A stretch of 64,000 nt of DNA from Methylotenera sp. (GTDB lineage: Bacteria > Pseudomonadota > Gammaproteobacteria > Burkholderiales > Methylophilaceae), in assembly GCA_020622105.1 (NCBI GenBank), contig JAHRYP010000008.1, forward strand, positions 44,613 to 108,612. Direction: 5' to 3'. Positions 7,937 through 16,460 of the stretch are shown one piece after another (within the stretch, counting starts at the first letter, position 1; each line of letters starts with the position of its first letter). A program made the position numbers and the translations under genes. Below the pieces are notes generated by a model. That model was not told the origin of the DNA. It made no database searches and was given only the letters and a program-made list of their open reading frames with translations.

Positions 7937-8491
7937 TTACCAGCAGCCCAAAGGGCGACCAATACCTAATCCCAGACCAAAACGTGACCCGAAGTGTCTG
8001 CCATAACCGCCGTAGCCATACGGTGTAAACCCATAATAACCACGGCAGAATGGGTCAGAGTAGCGCTGTTGCTGCCAAAGACGATTTTTAAGTCTGGCAA
8101 CTTCAGCCTGCTTTTGTGTTTCACGACGATTAATTTCATCCGCCAGCTGATTTCTCACAGCGGATTCTCGGCTTTCATGAATGTAGTCTAACACCTTTGA
8201 ATCTACACCCTTATGACTTAAGTCTACGCTTTGACTTGGGGTCAGATCGTACATGGAGTCCGTGGTCTTGATCTGCGCGATGATCTGCTCAGCACTATTA
8301 CCTTCTTTTGTTAACCTGACCAGATCATCCAGTGTTAACTTGGCAACTGGCGGTGAAATAAGACGAGCTAACTGTTCCGGTGAAACCCTATCAATTTTAG
8401 GGCTAGCAAGATTGACATCGCGTCCTGTTGATGCACAACCGGATAGCAGCAACAAAGTACCTAAAATTAACATCAATATACCACTATGCAC
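7937..8491 (-). CDS. Lipoprotein of unknown function with Gly/Tyr-rich tail
   Basis: 184 residues. A signal peptide with lipobox LLLSGC (Cys19) predicts a lipoprotein. Residues about 36-115 are helical and contain LTLDDLVRLTKEGNSAEQIIAQIKTT-type sequence and VDSKVLDYIHESRES, a pattern seen in uncharacterised outer-membrane-associated lipoproteins. The tail is rich in Gly, Tyr, Phe and Arg (YYGFTPYGYGGYGRHFGS). No catalytic motif is visible. It lies 14 bases after the lytic transglycosylase gene at 8506, so a cell-envelope role is plausible but not shown. Confidence 0.75.
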   Translation of the reverse strand: MHSGILMLILGTLLLLSGCASTGRDVNLASPKIDRVSPEQLARLISPPVAKLTLDDLVRLTKEGNSAEQIIAQIKTTDSMYDLTPSQSVDLSHKGVDSKVLDYIHESRESAVRNQLADEINRRETQKQAEVARLKNRLWQQQRYSDPFCRGYYGFTPYGYGGYGRHFGSRFGLGLGIGRPLGCW

Positions 8492-8505
8492 TTTTGTTCC
8501 TCAAT

Positions 8506-9426
8506 CTAGCCGCGCCTTTTAAAAGCTGGCGATGGCTCAGTTACATTTACGTCGAACGGATGGCGCAACTGCGGATAACGTGCACGCACCTTTTGCACAT
8601 ACTGTCTGGTTTCAGCATAAGGCGGAATACCTTTATATTTATTTACTGCACCTTCGCCCGCGTTATAAGCTGCAACGGCAAGACTGACATCACCTTCAAA
8701 ATATGCCAGCAGCCAGCGTAGATAAGCAACGCCGCCTTTAATGTTCTGGCTGGCATTGTAAGCATTTTTAACATTGAAGCGCTCGGCAGTGTCAGGAATC
8801 AATTGCATCAACCCCTGAGCCTGCTTGTTCGACTGTGCGCTTGTTGCAAAGTTGGATTCTACCGAGATAATAGATAAAACCAGCTTAGGATCAACTTTGT
8901 GCCATGCAGAGATGGTATCTACCAGACTCACGATCCAGCGTTTGTTCGCGGGTAAATTAGCGATATAGTTATCAATCTCGCCTTTTGCCGGCGCTTTCTG
9001 CGGTGCCACAGCTGCCAATACGCACGGTGGTAAATCACCAGCAGACAGCTCCAGGGTTTCCAGCATTTTCTGCGCTTCGAAATGTCCATGACTAGAGGCA
9101 ACAACAAATAATGAGGCAGCCAGATCACGATTAACCGGCACACCTTTACCCGTGGCATACAGCATGCCCAGCCTGAACTGCGCCTCAGCACTGCCATGAC
9201 GAGATGCCTCACAATACAGTTTAGCTGCCTGCCACTCGCCCTCAACATTTTGTAGATCACGCTCAGCAGATACGGCGCGCTTAAGCAAGCCAGCAATCAC
9301 TGGCGGCTCATTGTTAAAAACTTCCAGTTCCTGATGGCTGAGTTCTGCACGAGCAGAGTTCGCCGTGATTATCAACACGGCGAACAATACGCGTTTAAAG
9401 TTACCAATAACTGATTTTTTAAGCAA
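8506..9426 (-). CDS. Lytic transglycosylase (SLT family) with Sel1-like repeats
   Basis: 306 residues with an N-terminal signal sequence (cleavage probably after SARA). Residues about 55-120 look like Sel1/TPR repeats (EAQFRLGMLYATGKGVPVNRDLAASLF). The catalytic SLT domain covers about 165-290: the catalytic Glu is in SIISVESNF, followed by QAQGLMQLIP, GGVAYLRWLL and the AAYNAGEGAV motif. It should cleave the MurNAc-GlcNAc bond of peptidoglycan in the periplasm. The domain order and motifs are typical of the family. It is downstream of clpB and just upstream of a lipoprotein gene. Confidence 0.9.
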   Translation of the reverse strand: MLKKSVIGNFKRVLFAVLIITANSARAELSHQELEVFNNEPPVIAGLLKRAVSAERDLQNVEGEWQAAKLYCEASRHGSAEAQFRLGMLYATGKGVPVNRDLAASLFVVASSHGHFEAQKMLETLELSAGDLPPCVLAAVAPQKAPAKGEIDNYIANLPANKRWIVSLVDTISAWHKVDPKLVLSIISVESNFATSAQSNKQAQGLMQLIPDTAERFNVKNAYNASQNIKGGVAYLRWLLAYFEGDVSLAVAAYNAGEGAVNKYKGIPPYAETRQYVQKVRARYPQLRHPFDVNVTEPSPAFKRRG

Positions 9427-9452
9427 ATAAACCTTTCATTCGTCTTACTCAG

Positions 9453-12042
9453 TTAACCGCCGGCTTTTGAAAATACAAACTTACCAGCTTTAACGTCGAC
9501 CTTGACCGTATCTTTAGCGGCAAAGTTTCCGCTCAGAATTTCACGTGCCAGTGGATTTTCAATCTCGCTCTGGATCGCACGTTTTAAAGGACGCGCACCA
9601 TAAACAGGATCAAAACCGGCATTCGCAATCTCGGTAATCGCAGCATCGGTTAACTCCAGCTGCATATCCATCGCTACCAAGCGTTTAGCAAGGTATTGTA
9701 ACTGAATAGAGGCAATAGACTTAATATGTGCTTCGCCTAGTGCATGGAAAACGACCACTTCATCAATACGGTTGACGAATTCTGGTCTGAAGTGTGTTTT
9801 GACTTCTCCCATCACCGCGAGTTTCACCAGCTGGTAATCCTGGTCAGCCATGCTCTGTATCATTTGTGAACCCAGATTGCTGGTCATGATAATCACGGTA
9901 TTTTTGAAGTCTACAGTCCGACCTTGACCATCCGTCAAACGGCCATCATCCAGTACTTGCAGCAGCACATTAAATACATCCGGATGCGCTTTTTCAACTT
10001 CATCCAGCAGAATCACGCTGTAAGGTTTACGGCGCACGGCCTCAGTTAAGTACCGCCCTCTTCATAACCCACATAACCAGGAGGTGCACCTATCATACGC
10101 GCTACAGAGTGTTTCTCCATGAATTCACTCATATCGATACGAATCAGATGATCCTCGGAGTCAAACAAAAATCCCGCCAATGCTTTACATAGCTCGGTTT
10201 TACCGACGCCAGTTGGGCCCAGGAACAAAAAGCTACCATAGGGGCGATTAGGATCACCCAAACCGGAACGCGAACGGCGGATTGCGTCAGAAACCAGTCT
10301 GACCGCTTCATCCTGCCCCACTACACGCTCATGCAGCTAGCTTCCATCGTGAGCAGTTTTTCGCGCTCGCCTGTCATCATCTTGCTCACCGGAATACCAG
10401 TTGCACGACTCACGACTTCAGCAATTTCATCTGCGCCGACTTCAGTACGCAGCATTCTGTTTTTGCTTTGTGTAGTGGTGGCTTCTGCATTTGATGCCTG
10501 TTTTAACTGTGCTTCCAGCTGCGGTAAATTACCATATTGCAGCTCAGAAACTTTTTGCCAATCGCCTCTACGCGTCGCTTCTTCCATCTCGAACTTGACT
10601 TTATCAATCGCTTCTTTAATATGTGCTGAGCCCTGTACCTGCGCTTTTTCAGCTTTCCAGATTTCTTCTAAATCGGCATATTCTTTCTCAAGCTTGGCGA
10701 TTTCTTCTTCAATCAGCACAAAGCGTTTCTTACTGCCTTCGTCTTTTTCACGACGTACTGCTTCACGCTCAATCTTCAGCTGAATCAGACGGCGATCGAG
10801 TTTATCCATGACTTCCGGCTTGGAATCAATTTCCATCTTGATGCGGCTGGCAGCTTCGTCAATCAGATCAATCGCTTTATCCGGCAAGAAACGATCGGTG
10901 ATATAGCGATGGCTCAATTCTGCCGCAGCTACGATCGCCGGGTCGGTAATTTCCACACCATGATGCAGCTCGTATTTTTCCTGCAAGCCGCGCAGAATCG
11001 CAATGGTGGCTTCCACGCTAGGCTCATCTACCAATACTTTCTGAAAGCGACGCTCCAAAGCTGCATCTTTTTCAATATATTTACGGTATTCATCCAGCGT
11101 CGTCGCACCTACACAGTGCAGTTCACCGCGCGCTAAAGCAGGTTTCAGCATATTACCGGCATCCATTGCGCCTTCAGCTTTGCCGGCACCGACCATGGTA
11201 TGAATTTCATCAATAAAGAGAATAGTCTGGCCTTCATCCTGCGCCAGTTCTTTGAGCACGGACTTCAAGCGCTCTTCAAATTCACCCCGGTATTTAGCAC
11301 CGGCCAGCAAAGCTGCCATATCCAGTGACAACACTTTTTTATTACGCAGAGAATCCGGCACCTCGCCATTGACAATACGTTGCGCCAAGCCTTCAACAAT
11401 CGCGGTTTTACCAACACCCGGCTCACCAATCAATACCGGGTTATTTTTAGTACGGCGCTGCAATACCTGTATTGCGCGGCGAATTTCATCGTCACGGCCG
11501 ATTACCGGGTCCAGTTTACCCAAACGCGCTCTCTCGGTTAAATCCAGCGTATATTTTTTGAGTGATTCGCGCTGACCTTCAGCCTCCTGGCTATCCACGC
11601 TTTCGTTACCGCGCACTGCCTGAATCGCTGCTTCCAGCGCAGCTTTAGTCAGACCATTCTGTTTGAGCAATTTGGCGGCTTCGCCTTTATCATCGGCTAA
11701 AGCCAGCAGAAACATCTCGCTCGCAATGTAAGCATCACCGCGTTTCTGTGAAAGCTTATCCGTTACGTTAAGCAAGTTGTTCAAATCACGTGAAATCGCA
11801 ACCTCACCGCCAGCATCAGCCGATTTCGGCAGATTGGCAATCGCGGCATTCAGGCCGGTTTTAAGCTGATTAAGCTGCACACCCGCACGTGCCAGCAGCG
11901 ACGCTGTACCACCATCATCCTGATTCAGTAATGCCAGCAGCAAATGCTGCGGCTCTATTGCGGTATTATCCGCACCCAATGCAATGCTTTGCGCATCGCT
12001 GATTGCCTGCTGGAATTTAGTCGTTAATTTATCAAAGCGCAT
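9453..12042 (-). pseudogene. clpB: ClpB disaggregase, frame broken at two sites
   Basis: Three consecutive frames together encode a full Hsp100 protein: 12042-10321 (N-domain, first AAA+ domain with GEPGVGKT, middle coiled coil), 10321-10046 (second AAA+ Walker [22 protein letters not shown]) and 10037-9453 (Walker B region [13 protein letters not shown] and C-terminal domain). Breaks lie near 10338, where LTMEA should continue as [11 protein letters not shown], and near 10052, where YEEGG should continue as [10 protein letters not shown]. Adding one base at each site restores 863 codons, the normal family length. With all motifs intact, either a very recent double mutation or, more likely, two under-called bases (AA read as A, TT read as T) explains this. 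ClpB works with DnaK to dissolve protein aggregates. Confidence 0.9.
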
Positions 12043-12127
12043 ATTGACTCCAATTTATAAAATTTACCAATAGAAGCACTGACTAATTTCGAATAAATCT
12101 GCGCTTCCTAATATTTACTTAGGTCTA

Positions 12128-12155
12128 CTATGGGGCTGATTAAATGCTTTTCAAT
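12128..12155 (-). promoter_or_regulatory. Sigma-32-like heat-shock promoter of clpB
   Basis: On the minus strand TTGAAA (12154-12149) is followed after 13 bases by CCCCAT (12135-12130) and then AGT. This matches the RpoH pattern CTTGAAA - 13 to 15 bases - CCCCATNT closely. It lies about 90 bases upstream of the clpB start, the expected place for a heat-shock gene. Confidence 0.75.
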
Positions 12156-12239
12156 ATATAATTCACCTTATAAAGATATTTGTAAACTCTTGACCATTTT
12201 ACCCCTCACAATCATCTATTTACTGCACGGAGTGAGTTC

Positions 12240-14576
12240 TTGCTAACAACCAATTTGACCGCCGATGAAGCCGTATCCAATCCTGCATGGACGATTCTGG
12301 ATACGGAAGATCAATGGCAGGAATTCAGCGAGCCTTTTGGGGACGATACTGAGCAAGCATTAGTACAGTCAAATCTGTTATTGGATGGTTTACGCTGTGC
12401 CGCCTGTTCCGGCATTATTGAAGAAGGCCTGAAGTCATCCCCCGGCGTAGTAAGTGCTCGCGTCAGCATGTCTAAAAGACGTGCTGTTGTCGTGTGGTCT
12501 CCGTCACAAACGCGTCCGTCAAAAATCCTGAGTACGGTACAAGCTTTAGGCTACAGCGCAAGCCCCGCTACACAGCACGAGAGTGATCTGGAGGTCATCA
12601 AAAAACAGCGTGCTGCATTCTGGCGCTGGATGGTTGCCGGTTTTTGCATGATGCAGGTCATGATGTACGCGAGCCCAACTTACTTTACTGAGCAGGGCGA
12701 AATTTCGGCAGACATATTACATCTGCTTAACTGGGCATCATGGCTACTCAGCCTGCCGGTATTGCTGTTTTCCAGTAGCTCATTTTTCAGCAACGCACTG
12801 CGCGACCTCAGAATGAAACAGATCAGCATGGACCTGCCGGTTGCACTCGGCATTGTTATTACTTTTGTTGTCAGTTCAGCCGCGACATTTGAGCCAAACA
12901 GCTGGTGGGGTCACACCGTTTATTTTGACTCACTGACCATGTTCGTGTTTTTTCTACTTTCAGCACGCCTGATTGAAGTAAAACTACACCGCAAAACAAT
13001 GGGCGCTCTTGAATCACTAGTAAGCCGTATTCCTGAAAATACAGAGCGGCAGAATGCAGACGGCACCTACAGCCGCGTATTGAATACCAAACTCAGAATT
13101 GGCGATATCGTGCGTGTCAATCTTGGCGAAGCATTTCCCGGTGACGGCAAGCTTGCTAGTGGCAGCACCAGTGTTGATGAGTCCTTACTCACTGGTGAAT
13201 CAACGCCCATACATAAGAATGAGGGCGATGATGTGATTGCCGGCAGTTATAACTTGCGTCAGCCAGTCAATATCGTACTGGAAGCAATTGGTGCCTCCAC
13301 AAAATACGGCCAGATTGTGAACCTGATTAATCAGGCCGCGATTGAAAAACCGAGGTTATCGAAACTGGCAGACCGTGTGGCACGACCGTTTCTGATTTTC
13401 GTTATTTTAAGTGCTGCGATTGCCGCTGCGCTGCTGTGGGATGTTGACCGTGGGCGCGCACTCATGACTGCCGCTGCTGTACTGATTGTTACCTGCCCGT
13501 GTGCACTTTCTTTGGCGACGCCTGCTGCCATGCTTTCCAGCGCCAGTGCATTCGTCAAACGTGGCATTCTGATTAAACGCTTGCAGGCAATTGAAAACAT
13601 CGCTGATATCGATACAGTTATTTTTGATAAAACCGGCACCCTCACTGAAGACCACATTGAGATCAAAGCCATCCAGCATAAGGCAGGCTTATCAGAAACC
13701 AGTGCGCTTGCTTTGGCTGCCGCAGTCGCAAAGCATTCGTTCCACCCGGTTTCACGGGCGCTGTTTAGCGCTTATCAGGCACAGCAACAAACACCGCTGG
13801 CGCTGGAATTAGATAGCATTCAGGAAACCATCGGCGCCGGGGTTAGTGCCCGCATCAAAAACCTCACCGTAAATGATGCTTTTGCTGACCCTGATTTGAT
13901 CAGCGGTCAGTTAAAGTTAGGCTCAGCCCAATTCTGTAGCGTGAATGAAGATAATCAGCACGCGCAACAGGTGCATCTGGCAGACCATAGCGGCTGGCTG
14001 GCAAGTTTCATCCTGCAGGAAGCGATTAAACCGCATGCTGCGCAAACCATACAGCAACTGAAAAATGCCGGCATTAATATAGAGCTGCTGTCAGGCGACC
14101 GCTCCGATGCGGTGGAAAATACGGCTAAAGAAATCGGTATTTCCCATTACCAATCCGGTTGTAATCCGGAAGATAAACTTGTACGCCTGCAAGCCCTCAA
14201 GCAACAGGGTAAAAAAGTACTCATGGTAGGTGACGGCCTCAATGACGGTCCAATACTAGCAAGCGCCCATGTTTCCATCGCCATGGGCAAAGGTGTTCCG
14301 CTCACACTGGCACATGCGGACTATATCTTTTTGAACGGCGATATTAGCCAGATTCCCTACCTGATTCGCCATGCCAAGCACACCATGAAAATTATCAAAG
14401 AGAATATTACTTGGGCAATTGTGTACAATTTAATCAGCATACCACTGGCTTTCTTTGGCATACTGTCAGCTTGGCTGGCTGGCTTAGGCATGGCAGTCAG
14501 TTCACTGATTGTTGTGGTGAATGCTTTGCGTTTAACCAAGTTTTCAACTGTGGAATTAACCACCGGGAAAACTTAG
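12240..14576 (+). CDS. ccoI: Copper-translocating P-type ATPase for cbb3 oxidase (CcoI/FixI)
   Basis: 778 residues from a TTG start behind CGGAGTGAG. The N-terminal metal-binding domain has C53-A-A-C56; the transmembrane metal site is CPC in TCPCALSLATP; the phosphorylation loop is DKTGTLTED and the hinge is GDGLNDGP. The long N-terminus before the CxxC (about 50 residues) and the neighbouring ccoS identify it as the slow-export CopA2/CcoI type, which delivers copper for assembly of cbb3 oxidase rather than for detoxification. The last base of its TAG stop is the first base of a palindromic repeat element. It is divergent from clpB. Confidence 0.93.
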   Translation: MLTTNLTADEAVSNPAWTILDTEDQWQEFSEPFGDDTEQALVQSNLLLDGLRCAACSGIIEEGLKSSPGVVSARVSMSKRRAVVVWSPSQTRPSKILSTVQALGYSASPATQHESDLEVIKKQRAAFWRWMVAGFCMMQVMMYASPTYFTEQGEISADILHLLNWASWLLSLPVLLFSSSSFFSNALRDLRMKQISMDLPVALGIVITFVVSSAATFEPNSWWGHTVYFDSLTMFVFFLLSARLIEVKLHRKTMGALESLVSRIPENTERQNADGTYSRVLNTKLRIGDIVRVNLGEAFPGDGKLASGSTSVDESLLTGESTPIHKNEGDDVIAGSYNLRQPVNIVLEAIGASTKYGQIVNLINQAAIEKPRLSKLADRVARPFLIFVILSAAIAAALLWDVDRGRALMTAAAVLIVTCPCALSLATPAAMLSSASAFVKRGILIKRLQAIENIADIDTVIFDKTGTLTEDHIEIKAIQHKAGLSETSALALAAAVAKHSFHPVSRALFSAYQAQQQTPLALELDSIQETIGAGVSARIKNLTVNDAFADPDLISGQLKLGSAQFCSVNEDNQHAQQVHLADHSGWLASFILQEAIKPHAAQTIQQLKNAGINIELLSGDRSDAVENTAKEIGISHYQSGCNPEDKLVRLQALKQQGKKVLMVGDGLNDGPILASAHVSIAMGKGVPLTLAHADYIFLNGDISQIPYLIRHAKHTMKIIKENITWAIVYNLISIPLAFFGILSAWLAGLGMAVSSLIVVVNALRLTKFSTVELTTGKT

Positions 14577-14718
14577 GGCACTTCTATAAATGCAGAATTT
14601 GGGATGTAGTACAAGGCGCAAGGAGCGCAGGAGCCGAGATAGTATGTGCTATACAGCGAGGCTGCGAGCACCGCGCAACGCAGTAATACACCCAAAGAAT
14701 GTATTTATAGAAGTGCCC
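14576..14718. repeat. 143-bp MITE-like palindromic element between ccoI and ccoS
   Basis: Perfect 16-bp terminal inverted repeats, GGGCACTTCTATAAAT at 14576-14591 and its complement at 14703-14718, enclose a GC-richer core that is itself imperfectly palindromic (GCGCAAGGAGCGCAGGAGCC against GGCTGCGAGCACCGCGC). It has no coding capacity. Size, terminal repeats and composition fit a miniature inverted-repeat element or large REP-type element. It supplies the final G of the ccoI stop codon. No clear target-site duplication is visible (flanks ACTTA and ACTAC). The transcript could fold into a long hairpin between ccoI and ccoS. Confidence 0.75.
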
Positions 14719-14737
14719 ACTACTCCAAAGGTTTGAT

Positions 14738-14878
14738 ATGGACATTTTATTTGTACTGATACCACTCTCTGTCATCATGGCGCTCGTAGTACTTGCGGGA
14801 CTCTGGTGGGCAGTTTATCGCGGCCAGTTTGAAGATATTGAAGACGAAGGCAAGCGCATTCTGGAAGATGACGACTAA
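14738..14878 (+). CDS. ccoS: cbb3-type oxidase assembly protein CcoS
   Basis: 46 residues. One transmembrane helix (ILFVLIPLSVIMALVVLAGLWW) is followed by the CcoS signature WAVYRGQFEDIEDEGKRIL and an acidic tail. CcoS is needed for insertion of heme b and CuB into CcoN. Length and motif are typical. It is separated from ccoI by the palindromic element at 14576-14718, which may uncouple their expression. Confidence 0.93.
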   Translation: MDILFVLIPLSVIMALVVLAGLWWAVYRGQFEDIEDEGKRILEDDD

Positions 14879-14979
14879 CAGCATTCACTCAAACCATGCT
14901 CCGCTATTTGCTATCAAATCAATCTCCTGCGTAGCAAACGACTACTCAACACCGATAAAAACTATAAAAGAAATAGACT

Positions 14980-15621
14980 ATGGATTTCGCCAGCATCATC
15001 GACATATTTTTACATCTGGATAAACATCTGGAGGCTGTAGCAGCTTCTTATGGCATCTGGATTTACGCCATCCTGTTTGCGATCATATTTATAGAAACTG
15101 GTGTTGTCGCGATGCCGTTCTTGCCCGGAGATTCGTTGCTATTTGTTGCAGGCGCAATTGCTGCGATTGGCGGCATGAGCCTGCCAGCACTCATGATCCT
15201 GCTTACAATCGCAGCAATTGCAGGTGATGCAGCCAATTACTCCATAGGCAGATGGTTTGGGCCAAAAGTCTGGTCTTGGGAAAACTCGCGCTGGTTCAAT
15301 AAAGATGCCTTTAATAAAACGCATGATTTTTATGAAAAATACGGACCAATCACGATTGTTGTTGGCCGTTTTCTGCCTTTTATCCGCACCTTTACTCCAT
15401 TTGTCGCAGGGGTTGCTGACATGACTTATCCTAAATTTGCTTTTTACAATATTATCGGCGGCATACTCTGGGTATGTGGCCTCACCGGATTAGGATTCCT
15501 GGTTGGCAATCATCCGTGGGTGAAAGCAAATTTTTCACTGGTTGCATTAGCGTTAATTATCGTACCTACACTGCCTACAATCTGGGTAGCAGCAAAACAC
15601 TTCATCAAGTCACGTGTTTAA
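14980..15621 (+). CDS. DedA/SNARE-associated family membrane protein
   Basis: 213 residues with about five to six hydrophobic segments. Family motifs are visible: the FxETG-type IFIETGVVAMPFLPGDSLLF near residue 33, GDAANYSIGRWFG near 86, and the Arg-containing GRFLPFIRTFTPFVAG near 132. DedA proteins act in the inner membrane in lipid scrambling, undecaprenyl phosphate recycling and proton-motive-force maintenance. It lies between the ccoIS and cox genes but has no known oxidase-specific role. Confidence 0.9.
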   Translation: MDFASIIDIFLHLDKHLEAVAASYGIWIYAILFAIIFIETGVVAMPFLPGDSLLFVAGAIAAIGGMSLPALMILLTIAAIAGDAANYSIGRWFGPKVWSWENSRWFNKDAFNKTHDFYEKYGPITIVVGRFLPFIRTFTPFVAGVADMTYPKFAFYNIIGGILWVCGLTGLGFLVGNHPWVKANFSLVALALIIVPTLPTIWVAAKHFIKSRV

Positions 15622-15971
15622 ATTTGGCATCCCTGAATATTCAGTTCATGGGTACTAAACACCGATTCCTCTATATTTAAATAGCATTGCACTTCCATTC
15701 CTCTACTGCATTGCCGCTAAATCTGGCCTGATTTTTCAATCACTATTGAAAATTAATGGCACTTTAAATCTGGCATACAAACCTTTACCTACCTCAAAAC
15801 CACTTGTAATCAAATTGTATAAATTCCTTTCCAATAGTTAAATCTTTGTTTCAAATCTGTAACAAAAGTGCTTGAGACTAGCCTGTTTTTATGTTAGCTT
15901 TTGACATGCGTCAAATTGACGCACGCCAAAAATGTGTATGCAGGTCATCCTCGATAGCTCACAGGTAATGT
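15622..15971. other. 350-bp gene-free region before the cox operon
   Basis: No open frame of coding character was found on either strand. The region is AT-rich and ends with a strong dyad (15907-15923) about 50 bases before the DUF2244 gene. Overlapping that dyad is TTGAC-ATGC-GTCAA (15901-15914), which resembles an FNR/CRP-family half-pair arrangement. No confident -35/-10 pair was assigned. Confidence 0.6.
15907..15923. promoter_or_regulatory. RegA/PrrA-type binding site upstream of the cox operon
   Basis: TGCGTCAAATTGACGCA is a perfect dyad. Its core GCGTC-N5-GACGC fits the RegA/PrrA consensus GCGNC-Nx-GNCGC. A near-identical dyad precedes regB at 34419-34435. The site lies 49 bases before the first gene of the caa3 oxidase operon, so direct RegA control is inferred. 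Confidence 0.65.
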
Positions 15972-16436
15972 ATGACTGTTTTTAGTTCTGACGGCAACAT
16001 AATAGTAGCAAAGCCAAATAACTCCCTTACACCCAAGGGCCTCATGTGGCTTTTTATTAGCATTGTGTTATTGACTATGACCGTCGCACTGGGAGTTTCA
16101 TTATCAGGAGCATGGCTTGTGTTACCTTTTGCCGGCTTTGAGGTTTTAGCTTTTGCATATGCGTTGCACCATGTATATCTGCATTACGGAGATTATGAAA
16201 GTGTGTCGCTAGTAGGTAATGAGGTGGTTGTAGAAAAACATAGTTATAAGAATTCGGAGAAATTCACTTTTCAGCGTTATTGGGCAAAAGTTACCCTGCG
16301 CAATAGCATGGACGGGACATGTAGTATCTTCATCGGCTCTCATGGTAAAGAAGTAGAGTTTGGCAGTCGCTATATGGACAATGAGCAACGCATAACGGTC
16401 GCCAGACAACTTAAACAACAATTAAACATCGTCTAA
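15972..16436 (+). CDS. DUF2244 membrane protein of the cox operon
   Basis: 154 residues. Two adjacent hydrophobic segments (about 28-46 and 50-68: GLMWLFISIVLLTMTVALG and WLVLPFAGFEVLAFAYAL) are followed by a cytoplasmic beta-rich domain, the standard DUF2244 layout. The family is regularly found directly before coxB in Proteobacteria and is thought to help oxidase expression or assembly, but no biochemical role is established. First gene of the rightward operon; coxB follows after 24 bases. Confidence 0.85.
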   Translation: MTVFSSDGNIIVAKPNNSLTPKGLMWLFISIVLLTMTVALGVSLSGAWLVLPFAGFEVLAFAYALHHVYLHYGDYESVSLVGNEVVVEKHSYKNSEKFTFQRYWAKVTLRNSMDGTCSIFIGSHGKEVEFGSRYMDNEQRITVARQLKQQLNIV

Positions 16437-16460
16437 GTAGTTTTTGTTTTGGGAGAAGGT

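Noticed and set aside
10331..10783. 150-codon open frame on the plus strand opposite clpB
   Set aside because: It is antisense to strongly conserved ClpB codons and has a Ser-rich, non-protein-like composition.
9453..12042. Programmed frameshifting in clpB
   Set aside because: No slippery heptamer or following structure is evident at either site, and ClpB is not known to use it.
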